Source of the DNA: Diploptera punctata
Taxonomy: Eukaryota; Arthropoda; Insecta; Blattodea; Blaberidae
Direction of reading: 5' to 3'
NCBI GenBank assembly: GCA_030220185.1
Contig: JASPKZ010005703.1
Coordinates: 372,001-436,000 of the forward strand
DNA: 64,000 nucleotides
Each line of letters begins with the position of its first letter. Positions within the stretch are counted from its first letter, which is position 1. Below the pieces are notes generated by a model. That model saw only the letters and a program-made list of their open reading frames with translations. It did no database searches and was not told the DNA's origin. This document shows positions 20,990-31,061 of this stretch, piece after piece. Position numbers and translations under genes: made by a program.

Positions 20990-21790
20990 GTAACGAGGAG
21001 ATACTAAAGGTCAACACGCACACACTACTGAGAAACACTAAGAAATTGAGACAAGAAGTAAATATCAATAAAACTGAATATATGGTCACACATAGAAATA
21101 CATTATATAATGGAAATGGACAGCTAATGGCAAATGAGGGAAATTTTGAAGAAATTGCTGAATTCAAATACCTAGGAACGATATTCACAAACAGGAATGA
21201 GATGCACAAGGAAATTAAACATAGGCTCAATTCTGGAAATGCGTGCTATTATGCATTACAGAGACTCTTGACTTCCTAACTTCTTTCAAAAATCGTTAAA
21301 CTGAAAATACACAAAACTATTATTCTACCAGTTATATTATATGGATGTGAAACATGGACTCTCACATTAAGGGAGGAAAGGAGATTACGAATATTTGAGA
21401 ATAAAGTACTTAGGAAAATGTATGAGCCAAAGAGAGATGAACAGACAGGTGAATGGAGAAGACTGTATAACAGTGAATTACATGGTCTTTATAGAAAGCC
21501 AGATATAATAAGAACAATTAAGTCTCGTAGTTTGCGATGGGCAGGACATGTGGCACGAATGGGGAATGAAAGACGTGCATGGAAGCTTCTTGTAGGAAAA
21601 CTAGAGGGAAAACGCCCAGTTGGTAGACCAAGAATGAGGTGGGAGACTAACATTAACTATGTATGATTTGAGGGACGTAGATTATACAGGAAAACATTGG
21701 CTCAGGATAGTGATGTATGGAGAGCTTATGTCCGCGCGGCAATGAACCAACGGGTTCGATAGTGCCAGTGAGTTAGTTACTTATTTCGTT
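20990..21790 (+). pseudogene. LINE-A relic between foldback arms
   Basis: Second-longest LINE-A copy. It reads RNTKKLRQEVNINKTEYMV, GNFEEIAEFKYLGTIFT, ALQRLLTS, then after a stop ILYGCETWTLTLREERRLR-like codons, DEQTGEWRRLYNSELHGLYR, RSLRWAGHVARMGNER and EGKRPVGRPRMRW, ending TAGTGCCAGTGAGTTAGTTA. The palm catalytic YADD lies upstream and is absent. Broken by stops at 21,277 and 21,664. Confidence 0.8.
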
Positions 21791-21794
21791 AGCG

Positions 21795-21874
21795 ATCATG
21801 CCGAAACGTCGGAATCAGTTGTCAGAGGCCGACCTTGGATCCATGACGCGGAAAACGGAAGAAAACTTTCTTAA
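21795..21874. repeat. Foldback arm FB2, right
   Basis: ATCATGCCGAAACGTCGG, GGCCGACCTTGGATCCATGA and GAAAACTTTCTTAATT: the reverse complement of 20,898-20,977. The two arms enclose the LINE-A relic. Confidence 0.7.
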
Positions 21875-21919
21875 TTATACTTATATCCGCGAAAATCTAC
21901 GATATAATATTGTATATAT

Positions 21920-22031
21920 GGGACCCACATTTTAGAACATATATATATATATATATATAATTAGTGCTATTGTATACACACATTTAAAACAATATAATGT
22001 ATAATAAAGCTTGTTCTAAAATGTGGGTCCC
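21920..22031. repeat. Small inverted repeat around (TA)n
   Basis: A 20-bp perfect inverted repeat, GGGACCCACATTTTAGAACA (21,920-21,939) and its reverse complement (22,012-22,031), enclosing a TA run. Probably the ends of a tiny MITE. Confidence 0.6.
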
Positions 22032-22074
22032 CAGTAAAAAATAAATCTCATTTTACTTTGTTAGTAGTCGAGTT

Positions 22075-22345
22075 TCTCCGTGCTATAACGAGGTGTTTAA
22101 GGCAAAGCTTGCGTTGATTCGAGTCCCCATGTAGGAAGAAATTTTCTGGTGGAATTTCGATGAGTATGGGTCCTGTGCCTATACAGGAATTTAGGCACTA
22201 CAATTAATAGCGGATCCAGCTATAACTACTGGGACGACATGCTGGCCACATGTCACCCTTATATTGGCTAAATGATCATCCACCTCTATAAATGACAAAT
22301 GGATGTATAAGTAAGCCAGTAGCCGGATGGTAGGACAAGGGTTTC
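22075..22345 (+). mobile_element. SINE-2 copy, diverged
   Basis: GGTGTTTAAGGCAAAGC, box B TGATTCGAGTCCCC, GAAGAAATTTTCTGGTGG, CATGCTGGCCACATGTCACC and AGTAGCCGG follow the SINE-2 order. Confidence 0.65.
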
Positions 22346-22644
22346 CAGGAGTAGTGATAGCAATTTAGTTAGATAATAATATATTTAATGACGTTCTTTA
22401 TCAACTCAGATCACTATCGTCGCAATCCAGAACTATGCATCAAATAGCACATGAATTGTGCACAAAGATATCTGATTCCAGACTCGAGACCATTTGAAGT
22501 TCCGTAAATGCATTACTCGCGACTACAACAATACTACTCTTTTCAAAAGAAGCCATACTTATAAGTCTATTCAAGATTATTATTAACTAATAAGCTGGAA
22601 ATAAACAAATTTAACAATATACATTTATTAACTTTTAATAATCT

Positions 22645-22918
22645 AGAATGGACCAGATAAGATACGAGGATATCCGTGAAGAACTGCAGATCTATTCCAT
22701 AAAAGAAAAGATATTTAACAACAAGATACAGTGGAAAGAATATGTAGAAAGAATGGAAGAAAGTAGATTACCAAATAAAATCTTCCATTATTTTCCAAGA
22801 GGAAGAAGAGATGTCGGACGTCCTCGGAAGAGATGGTCTTAGATCTATTAGTGAAGACGGAACAGGCAACTCTTGCCTAAACCAGGAAGTGAAGAAGAAG
22901 AAGAAGAAGAAGAAGAAC
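22645..22918 (+). pseudogene. LINE-B 3' fragment with (GAA)n tail
   Basis: Frame RYEDIREELQIYSIKEKIF, KEYVERMEESRLPNKI and RGRRDVGRPRKRW, then the non-coding end GAACAGGCAACTCTTGCC and a GAA run at 22,889-22,918. Confidence 0.7.
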
Positions 22919-22930
22919 TTTTAATAATAA

Positions 22931-23795
22931 AAGTTAGACCAGCCTCATGGTCTAGTGGAAATTCTGGAAATGCGTGCTATTATGCATCACAAAGACTCTT
23001 GACTTCCCAACTCCTTTCAAAAAACGTTAAACTGAAAATATATAAAACTATTATTCTACCAGGTATATTATATGGATGCGAAACACGGACTCTTACTTCA
23101 AGGGAGGAAAGGATTTTACGAGTATTTGAGAATAAAGTTCTTAGGAAAATTTTTGGACCAAAGACAGATGAACAGACAGGTGAATGGAGAAGACTGAATA
23201 ACAGGGTCTGTATAGGAAACCAGATATAATGAGAACGGTGAAGTCTCGTAGACTGCGATGGGCAGGACATGTGGCACGAATGGGGAATGAAAGAGGTGCA
23301 TGGAAGCTTCTTGTAGGAAAACCAGAGGGAAAGACCAAGAATGAGGTGGGAGAATAACAATAACTATGATTTTGAGGGAAGTAGATTGTACAGGGAATGA
23401 TTGAAAAACATTAGTTCAGGATAGGGATATAGGGAGAGCTTATATCCGTGCGGCCATGAACCTACGGGTTCGATAGTGCTAGTGAGTTAGATTTAGTCAT
23501 GGTCTAGTGGTCAGCGTTCCTGACTACTATTCATGAGGTCCCGGGTTCGATTCTCGGTCAAACCATACGAATTTTTCCTTAGAGGTAATTATTCCTGCGG
23601 TTGCCCATGGTCTGGAAGTTTAGGTTAAGAACTCCTGGTACTTCAATATCATTTATCACCCATCATATTATCGGGGTAACGTAACTCCGCCTTCCAGGTG
23701 CCGCAAACCTAAGAAATGGATTACAATTCTGCCAGTGCCAGGGGAGAAAGCCAGAAATGTCATAAAAGACAACTTGGTGGCATTAGACAAAATAT
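22931..23795 (+). mobile_element. SINE-5, split by a LINE-A insertion
   Basis: The SINE head starts CAGCCTCATGGTCTAGTGG (22,940) and resumes at 23,497 as TCATGGTCTAGTGGTCAGCG, box B GGGTTCGATTCTCGG, body AACTCCTGGTACTTC, ATGGATTACAATTCTGCC and CAACTTGGTGGCATTAGA. The head resembles a tRNA-Asp-type D arm. The break carries a 14-bp TSD (22,945-22,958 and 23,497-23,510). Confidence 0.8.
22959..23496 (+). mobile_element. LINE-A 5'-truncated insertion with 14-bp TSD
   Basis: Starts at codons for NSGNACYYASQRLLTSQLLS, continues ILYGCETRTLTSREERIL, NKVLRKIFGPKTDEQTGEW, then frame breaks, RRLRWAGHVARMGNERG and MRWENN, and ends ATAGTGCTAGTGAGTTAG. Flanked by TCATGGTCTAGTGG on both sides, which is the SINE-5 head. 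It is thus younger than that SINE. Confidence 0.85.
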
Positions 23796-23797
23796 TG

Positions 23798-23833
<36 letters not shown>

Positions 23834-23834
23834 T
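23798..23834. repeat. (AAT)n at SINE-5 tail
   Basis: About 12 AAT units directly after the SINE-5 3' end, so probably its tail. Confidence 0.9.
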
Positions 23835-23930
23835 CAACTTATTTAATTGCTGAATCTCTTTTTAGTTTGAACATCTTGAGTATTATGAAAATACACAGTA
23901 GGAAGTAACATTATGAGGTTCTACTTAATA

Positions 23931-24119
23931 AATAAGTTAGGTCTGCATTTATCTTATCTCATATTTCGTTGTTTATTGTAAGACATGTTTCAAAGGATCT
24001 TTGCTCCATCTTCAGTTGGCATAGACTGTACCAACTGAAGATGGAGCAAAGATCATTTGAAACATGTCTTACAAGAAACAACGAAATATGAGGTAAATGA
24101 ATGCAGATCCTACTTATTT
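23931..24119. mobile_element. Near-perfect palindromic MITE
   Basis: The 189-bp element is one long hairpin: AAATAAGTTAGGTCTGCATT...CTCATATTTCGTTG and CAACGAAATATGAGG...ATGCAGATCCTACTTATTT, with inner arms CCATCTTCAGTTGG / CCAACTGAAGATGG around GCATAGACTGTA. Non-coding. Confidence 0.85.
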
Positions 24120-24446
24120 AGCCGAGCCGAGCCGAGCCGAGCGGTTAAGGTAGGAAGCCTTGGCGCAGAGCTACGGGACTTGCGCTGGTTCGAGTCTCCA
24201 TGGGGGAAGAAATTTTCTCATGGTATTTCGGCCAGTATGGGATCGGTGCCCACCCAGCATCGTGAGGCAATTGGGTAGCTACAGTAAGTAGCGGCTCCAG
24301 GTTGAGGAACCAGCTATAACGGCTGGGGGACACGACATGCTAACCACATGTCACCCCTACACTGGCTGTTGATCATCTACCTCTGTGATTGACACATGTG
24401 GATGTGAAGGGCCAGCAGCCGGCTGGTAAAAGGGCAACCGCTGAAA
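24120..24446 (+). mobile_element. SINE-2, best copy
   Basis: Starts with four GCCGA units (24,121-24,140), then GAGCGGTTAAGG (box A), CTTGGCGCAGAGCTACGGG, box B TGGTTCGAGTCTCC. The body includes TATTTCGGCCAGTATGG, GTGCCCACCCAGCATCG, AGCGGCTCCAGGTTGAG and ACATGTGGATGTGAAGG. It abuts the hairpin MITE without a gap. Confidence 0.8.
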
Positions 24447-24591
24447 AGTGGAAAGACCCTCAATCGGATCGGAGTATTGCTATTTCGAATCATTTGATTA
24501 TTGTATACAGAGAACAATCTTAATGCATATAATTTTATTTACCTAATTGTTATACGTAATACATAATTAAATAAAATATATAAAATCATAT

Positions 24592-25211
24592 CATAAAAAG
24601 ATATCAACAGAGAAAACAAAGTCAATGGCATTTGTTGGAACTCAGCATAAAAGGACAAACATTGTAATTGGAGCAAACATCATTGAATAAATAACTTGTT
24701 TCAATTATCTTGAATACATGATATCATACCTGCAAAATTTGGACATGGAGAATAAATTGGGAAAATTTCAACAGATATGTGGTTCAATAAGAAAAAAGTT
24801 GAGAAATAAGACTACAAGGGAAACTCAATTAAAATTTTACAAAACAGTAGCCGTTCCAACGTTGACCTTTAATGATCTCTGATAAACATAAAATTGAGAC
24901 AATAGAAATGAGATTTCACAGATCAGTTGCAGGTGTATCTCTAAGAGATCAAAAGAGAAGTGAAGATATCAGAGATGAATTACAAATATATAATATAAAC
25001 GAGAGAATACACAAAAATAAATGTGATTGGTTTGAACATATACAAAGAATGTCAAATAATCGTTTATCAAAACAGCTGCTTCATTATAAACCTCTAGGCC
25101 GAAGAAATGTAGGAAAACCAAACGTCGTTGGAAAGACGACCTGCACCTGCAGCATATAGTGCACCGGGGAGCGGAACGGGCCAACAGGCCTTGAAGATGA
25201 CGATGATGATG
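24592..25211 (+). mobile_element. LINE-B 5'-truncated insertion with 13-bp TSD
   Basis: Coding remnants in order: INWENFNRYV, RNKTTRETQLKFYKTVAVP, KIETIEMRFHRSVAGVSLRD, RSEDIRDELQIYNINERIH, FEHIQRMSNNRLSKQLLHY and GRRNVGKP, then the family end GGGAGCGGAACGGGCC and a (GAT)n tail. A perfect TSD, TATAAAATCATAT, lies at 24,579-24,591 and 25,212-25,224. Confidence 0.85.
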
Positions 25212-25224
25212 TATAAAATCATAT

Positions 25225-25900
25225 TAAAATGTATAATGGACATTTGATTATGTGTTTAGGGTCTAGTATATAATTATATTGTATTCACAATATATTGTGT
25301 ATTAGCCTATATTGTAGGGATAGTACCATCGACTTGATGGGATCATTACTTTCTAAGATAGGCTGAGAGGACTACCGAGAAATCATTTCAAAGCGGTGTC
25401 TTTCAAATTTTATTTTCGTGATAAAAATACTCCCTCTGACAAAACAATACCAGTATGGTAGTAAGCAAATATATCTACGGTTAAGCTCCAAAACGTACAA
25501 ATTGAGATACCAACCTAACACCAGATGATTACTGCTTGTGGACAGTTAATTTGCGGAGCTGTGCTTATTGGAGCCTTTGTCTTTTCACTTGAAAGTTGTG
25601 CTTGTATCATGATCGATAAATTAAATTAAATTATCATTGTTATTATCGAAATTAATTCTTAGTTTTCAACGAGCCCTAAAAAAATGGCATTATATCGTAA
25701 CCGATATTTTTCCGGACGACGTCAACTGGAAATGCTTTGATTTCTGCATTTTCACGTCCCTTCATTGTGGATCATCACTTTTGAAACACACTGTATTTCT
25801 TTGGCAACAATGTCTAAACTTTTGTTTTCAGGATTTTTAACTTATTAACTGTACTTTTGTTGGACGGTGTCCCCCCAAATATTTTAAGTGGATATTTTAA
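25225..25900. other. Gene-less stretch
   Basis: No family recognised; short frames only, no motif. Confidence 0.4.
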
Positions 25901-25904
25901 GTAT

Positions 25905-25913
25905 ATCTATCTA

Positions 25914-25956
<43 letters not shown>

Positions 25957-25997
25957 TTATCCATCCATCCATCCATCCATCCATCCATCCATCTATC
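25905..25997. repeat. (CTAT)n and (CATC)n microsatellite
   Basis: About 13 ATCT units followed by about 9 ATCC units; directly precedes the 3' end of a minus-strand LINE, so may derive from its tail. Confidence 0.95.
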
Positions 25998-26575
25998 TCC
26001 ATTACTTTATGGTCCATGTAGGGCCAGAGTCTGCTGTGCTTCTATCTTGCATATTTTCTCCTCCATCCTTTTATTCCCAAATCTCTCATATCCTCCTCTA
26101 TGTTCTCCAAACTTTTCTTTCTCGATTTTCCCACGCATTTTCTTTCACCTGGTTTACCTTTACATATATTTTTATAGTATGGATCCCTCCTCATGGGGAA
26201 TGAAATACGTGCATGGAAGCTTCTTGTAGGAAAACCAGAAGGAAATCTCCCAGTTGGTAGACCAAGAATGAGGTGGGAGAATAACATTGACTATGATTTG
26301 AGGGAAGTAGATTATACAAGGAATGATTGGAAGACATTGGTTCAGGATAGGGATGTATGGAAAGTTATGTCCGCGCGGCCATGCACCTGTGGGTTCGATA
26401 GTGCCAGTGAGTTAGTTAGTTATGGATCCCTTCTCACTTCTTTCTACATGTCCCGCCCATCTAAGGATTGTATTTTTAATTCTTCCCATAATTTGGGGAC
26501 TTCCATAGAGTTCTCCAATAGTTCTAATTTTCCATATTTTAAGTCTATTTTCTTACAATTTACAATATAATTATA
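25998..26575 (-). pseudogene. LINE tail (DLGIKGWRRK type), split by LINE-A
   Basis: The minus strand of 26,436-26,575 codes an ELLENSMEVPKLWEELK-like stretch and the part left of 26,178 reads YKNICKGKPGERKCVGKSRK, ENIEEDMRDLGIKGWRRKYA. This is the C-terminal basic region of another non-LTR retrotransposon. Interrupted at 26,194-26,420. Confidence 0.6.
26194..26420 (+). mobile_element. LINE-A short insertion with 16-bp TSD
   Basis: A 227-bp 5'-truncated copy: MGNEIRAWKLLVGKPEGNL, PVGRPRMRWENNIDYDLREV, then GCCATGCACCTG and GATAGTGCCAGTGAGTTAGTTAGT. TSD TATGGATCCCTCCTCA at 26,178-26,193, and at 26,421-26,436 with one mismatch. Confidence 0.85.
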
Positions 26576-26579
26576 TTGT

Positions 26580-27790
26580 CATAAGCATCTGTGAATTGTT
26601 ATTTTAGTCAAAATGCATTTAAAAAGCTTTTGTTTGCACTGTATAGTACATAGCTTCCTTATGGAAATTTCTGTAAAGGTGAGTTCCCAAAATATTTGAT
26701 TCTAACTAAAGCACAAACTATCAAACAATTTTTATGGGTACCAAGTACTAATTTCCTTGCAATTTGGTTTCAAAAATGCAACATACTACTTTTTTTTCAG
26801 TTTATTCTTAAGTTATGTGCATGAAAATTATGTCACTAATTAAACAAGTCTTCCTGAACATAATGACACACTGATTAACTTTTCAGGCATATTTCTTCAT
26901 GAGCAATTTAAAATACAAAACAAATGAAAATAAAAAAAATCAACTTCATAAAAGTATTGTCTTGGTACATTTTTTTCAAAAACTGCATATCCAATTTTTT
27001 CTAAATTTAATATGTTATTGTCCATAGATCATTTGACAATAATAAGGTTTGCTTGTGTTCAGTTATGAATTGTGATTTATTTTTAAAAAATATTCAAAAA
27101 GACCAACATTTTTTTTTTGTTAAAAATTTTGAATACATTTTTTTTAAATTTCAAACCCTATCAATAGCATAAAGACAAATTTACCATATTGTTATAGAGC
27201 TCTTTAAACTGCAAATCCATGCCAAAAATTATTCACCTATGTTCATAGTTTCAGAGAAAAGTCTATCAAAATATGAAAAAATACAAGTTACGGGAAAATG
27301 CCAAAAAAAAGTGCTCATTAGCAGAACACAGAGGCGCCATTTTTAAAAATAAATTTTTATGGGTTTAAATATCCAAAATCAACAAAATAATATTACACAT
27401 CGATAAAATAGACCTTCCTGGATTTTTTTAAGCAAAAAGAACAAAAATTGTTTAACCCAAATAAGTACCGGGTGTCGTTAAGTGATTCTTATTTACATAC
27501 GCTTATTTACAGATATATCAACTTTAATTGCATATGTTTACACACAGAAAATCCAAAATTACAAGGAATATTATGAAATGCACCATCTGTTATTAATCAT
27601 CACCATTGACAGTAATAAGATATCCAACAATACTACGATATCAATATTTCTTCTTTTGTGTCACAGAAAAAGGCCTTCTTTCTATTTAGATAATTATTTT
27701 GGAGTTATTTTTCTTTCCATACTCAAATTTTAATAATCATAACCTATCTAAAATCGGTTTAACAATGAAAAATACTTGTTTCGTGTGTCC
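26580..27790. other. AT-rich gene-less stretch
   Basis: Very AT-rich with many A and T homopolymers. No frame with recognisable motif, no SINE box, no LINE signature. Confidence 0.4.
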
Positions 27791-27799
27791 TGTATATTA

Positions 27800-27955
27800 A
27801 ATGTTGAATTTAAATTTCTCCTCCAGGCTTCCCTTCTATTCAAATGACATTCCTTTATTTTTCTTCCTCTCAATGCTTCTATATCTAGAATCCAAATAGC
27901 ACTTGGTCTTCCTCTCTTCAACCTCTGGGACGGCAGTTATTTCAACACTTCAATA
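27800..27955 (-). pseudogene. LINE C-terminal fragment (RRGRPSAIWILDIEALRGRK)
   Basis: The minus strand codes RRGRPSAIWILDIEALRGRK and LNRREAWRRNLN, a non-LTR retrotransposon tail. Too short to assign to a family. An (AAT)n run (27,955-27,987) lies at its 5' side. Confidence 0.45.
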
Positions 27956-28060
27956 ATGATAATAATAACAATAATAATAATAATAAATGGTATTTATGAT
28001 AAGAATAGGTACCGGGTATGAATTTGTCTTGATGATTTAGAACAAAACACCTCAGGTTAG

Positions 28061-28131
28061 TCGGTCACGGATTTGAACCTGGGTTTCCTGAATACGAGTC
28101 TCTAATACCAAACCGAATTAGCTCGGAGACC
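28061..28131 (-). repeat. tRNA-like SINE head
   Basis: The reverse strand: GAGCTAATTCGGTTTGGTAT (box A-like) and CAGGTTCAAATCCGTG (box B). No body identified. Confidence 0.4.
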
Positions 28132-28174
28132 AGTACCAAAAATTAAAAACAATTTGTTTTAATTATAATTTCCA

Positions 28175-29345
28175 GATCTGATTTTAGAAGACGGACATGA
28201 AAAAATAAAAGCATGTGATGAGTGTTTATATTTGGGGACAAAAATTTGTGCAGATGGAAGTAAAGATGCTGAAATTAATGAGAGATTAAATAAGGCTAAA
28301 TCAGCAATATCAAAATCAGATGGTGTTTCATGGGATAAGAATAGAATCTCTAAAACAAAATAAACATTTTAAATAACAATAATAAGTACAATGACATTCG
28401 GCACAGAAAAATGGAACAATATATAAATTAAATTATGCAGAAATGGATTTTTGCAGGCGTTCAGCACGAATTTCTAGAAGAAATAAAATAAGAAACAGCA
28501 TAAGAAAACTTGCAGGGACTCTTGACGCCCCAACTCCTTTCAAAAAACGTTAAACTGAAAATATATAAAACTATTATTCTACCAGTTATATTATATGGAT
28601 GCGAAACATAGACTCTTACTTTAAGGGAGGAAAGGAGATTACAAAAAATATTTGAGAATAAAGTTCTTAGTAAAATTTTCGGACCAAAGAGATGTGAACA
28701 GACAGGCGAATGGAGAAAACTACATAACAGTGAACTACAAGGTCTTTATACGAAGCCAGATATAATAAGAACAGTTAAGTCTCGTACACTGCGATGGGCA
28801 GAACATGTGGCACGAATGGGGAATGAAATACGTGCATGGAAGCCTCTTGTAAGGAAAATCAGAAGGAAAACGCCCAGACGGCAGACCAAGAACGAGGTGG
28901 AAGAATAACATTAACAATGATTTGAGGGAGGTAGATTATACGCGGGATGATTTGAAAATATTAGCTCAGGATAGGGATTATAGAGAGCTTATGTCCATGC
29001 GGCCATAAACCTACGGCTTCGATAGTGATAATGTTAGTTAGCTAGTTAGTTAGTTAAATTAAACAAAATATGGATGTTCAAACTTCAGTTGTGGATTTCA
29101 TAAAATAACAAACAATTCAAATGGTTTGGTCATGTAAAAGGAATGACAGAAGACAGATTCTAAAGTGGAATAATAGAATGGGTGTCATTTGGTAGAAGAA
29201 GAAGAAAATTGCCAAAACTAACGTGTATTGATGGCGTTTTGAACGGCATGAGGGAAAAAGAATTGGACGATGGAGATTGGAATGACAGAGAGATGATGAG
29301 AAGAATGACAGTCAATTAATTGGACGTAGGAAGATGTTGTGAAAC
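28175..29345 (+). pseudogene. LINE-D relic, split by LINE-A
   Basis: 28,190-28,505 reads KIKACDECLYLGTKICADGS, AEINERLNKAKSAISKSDG and a decayed MEMDFxRRSARISRR; 29,050-29,345 resumes with QFKWFGHVKGMTEDRF, a frame-broken RRRRKLPKLT, DGVLNGMREKELDDGDW. The tail ends in AAATAAATAAAT. The LINE-A at 28,508-29,045 interrupts it on the same strand. Confidence 0.65.
28508..29045 (+). pseudogene. LINE-A 3' fragment inside LINE-D
   Basis: TCTTGACGCCCCAACTCC through ILPVILYGCET, REERRLQKIFENKVLSKIF, QTGEWRKLHNSELQGLYTK, TLRWAEHVARMGNEIRAW and a (GTTA)n tail of about seven units. Frame breaks and an early stop after ILYGCET (tag for tgg). I could not find a clear TSD. Confidence 0.75.
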
Positions 29346-29389
29346 TTGCTAAATAAATAAATGTCATCATCATCATAGTACATTCACGA

Positions 29390-29485
29390 ATTTAGGCCAT
29401 TTGTTAACCTGTTTCGGCCTCAAGAGAAACACCATCCAAAAGCCTTTTGAGTGGACGTCCTGGTCTTCTTCTTCCTGCAGGTTGA
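29390..29485 (-). pseudogene. LINE 3' fragment (KRLLDG family)
   Basis: The minus strand codes INLQ, GRRRPGRPLKRLLDG-like and EAETG, the sister of 7,210-7,385. An (AAAT)n run follows at 29,486-29,516. Confidence 0.5.
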
Positions 29486-29640
29486 TAAATAAATAAATAA
29501 ATAAATAAATAAATATAAATGTCCTTTTTGGACGACTTCTTAGGTCCTAGTTTATCGGAATATTTTTCGAGTTCTATAGCTATGGTACGAGGTTACCGTC
29601 CATCCCTCGGACTTCGATACTCTGCCGGGACATTTTCCAG

Positions 29641-30393
29641 GACTATTTAACTCATGCCCCAAATGGGAGTCAATGACCAATCGCGTTTCAATGAACTTTG
29701 ATTTACAACCAATCACAGTCGTGTTTCACCTGGAATTTATTAAATAAGTTTATCGTGTTAAAGAAAGTTCTTCCTTTTTAACATTCTGAATAGGCCAGAG
29801 CATTATTTTGCAATGACTGACTCTCTAAGAAACACGGCTACCAGATTGTATATATAGTGCATGAATGTAAACAGATACTGCTTGCGGGATATAATAGAAA
29901 CACATTCGTAGTAATTGATTATACCACAATAAAAAGAAACCACAGTTTACACTTTCTTAAAAGTACTATTTCCCAGGAATTTACGTATCAGAAAAATATA
30001 ATTTACATCATAGAACATCAGAAACTAATTAATAACCTATAATGCTGGTTATAAACAGTTTGATGTGTTTCTTTTTTCTCACTAGGGTGCATTCTTACAA
30101 TATTGCGATGCTTTGGCAATAAATGATCTGGTTGCAGTGATGGATAAATGAAGCATAACAAACGTTTCTCGTTTGTTTTTAAAACATCGCCGTTTACATT
30201 AATTATATAAATATTTTAAAATAACTATATTAAAATAATGATTTGGGAGTTAAACAGCTTAATTTTATTCGTTAAACAATCCTAACAAATGCCACTCTTG
30301 ATTTCCCAAATTCTCTACATAAATTCACTCCTCACTTCGTGAGTCGTGAATTTATCGATAATTTGGAAATCACCTCGTGGCATTACTTATGAT
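29641..30393 (+). repeat. R700 copy 1 (most complete)
   Basis: Starts GACTATTTAACTCATGCCCC and ends ACCTCGTGGCATTACTTATG. A roughly 38-bp hairpin occupies the last 110 bp (arms AATGCCACTCTTGATTTCC and GGAAATCACCTCGTGGCATT around a GTGAATTTAT stem). No open frame beyond 61 codons. Class unknown; a Helitron-like or foldback origin is conceivable but not shown. Confidence 0.75.
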
Positions 30394-30399
30394 GATTTC

Positions 30400-30745
30400 T
30401 TTCGGATTTTTCTCCCTTCACCTTTAAGACAAACGTCAGGAAAAGTTAAGTTCCCAATTACCATCTGGCTACATCAATCATATCACATTGTCTTATTTAA
30501 TATGTGTTAATGAATGAATGATGTGTCTTGTCTTATATGTTCATGTTGTCTCGGAGTTTGGCTGTGGCATTGAACCGATCACTCATCCCGAGAATCCTAA
30601 CATGATTGTTTAGTCATGAAAATTTGTGCATAATCCAAAATTCATAATCCTCTCCCGATAGGGCGTGTCCCTTCAAGGCCCGGGTGGCGAGATGTAGGTA
30701 AAAAGTGCCTACAAACCGAGAGGTTAAACTGAGATAAAGGAAGGA
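30400..30745 (+). mobile_element. SINE-1 variant (SINE-1b) lacking its head
   Basis: SINE-1 core (CTTTAAGACAAACGTCAGGA, CCATCTGGC) joined to a different 3' body: GGCATTGAACCGATCACTC, AATCCTCTCCCGATAGGGCG and TAGGTAAAAAGTGCC. The same body is at 41,600-41,985 and, split, at 34,690-35,640. Confidence 0.6.
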
Positions 30746-31061
30746 AATACATTAAGAGTAGGACAAAATAAGCGGTACCACCCCATTAGAATGGAATTCT
30801 AGTATAGGCCTAACTATTCCAATAAATATTGGAAAAGGGTGACAAAACAAAACCAGAAAATTACGATGGAATTATATTACTTAATAGTTCTCTAAAAGTA
30901 TTCACAAAAATATTAAACAATAAATTAAATACATTAATCCATATTAAAGAACAACTACAAGAATTTCGGAAAAATAGATCCACATTAGATGCAAATTACA
31001 TTGTTAGACAAATTGTGGAAAAATCATGGGAATTCAATAAACCAGTATTTTATGTTTCATA

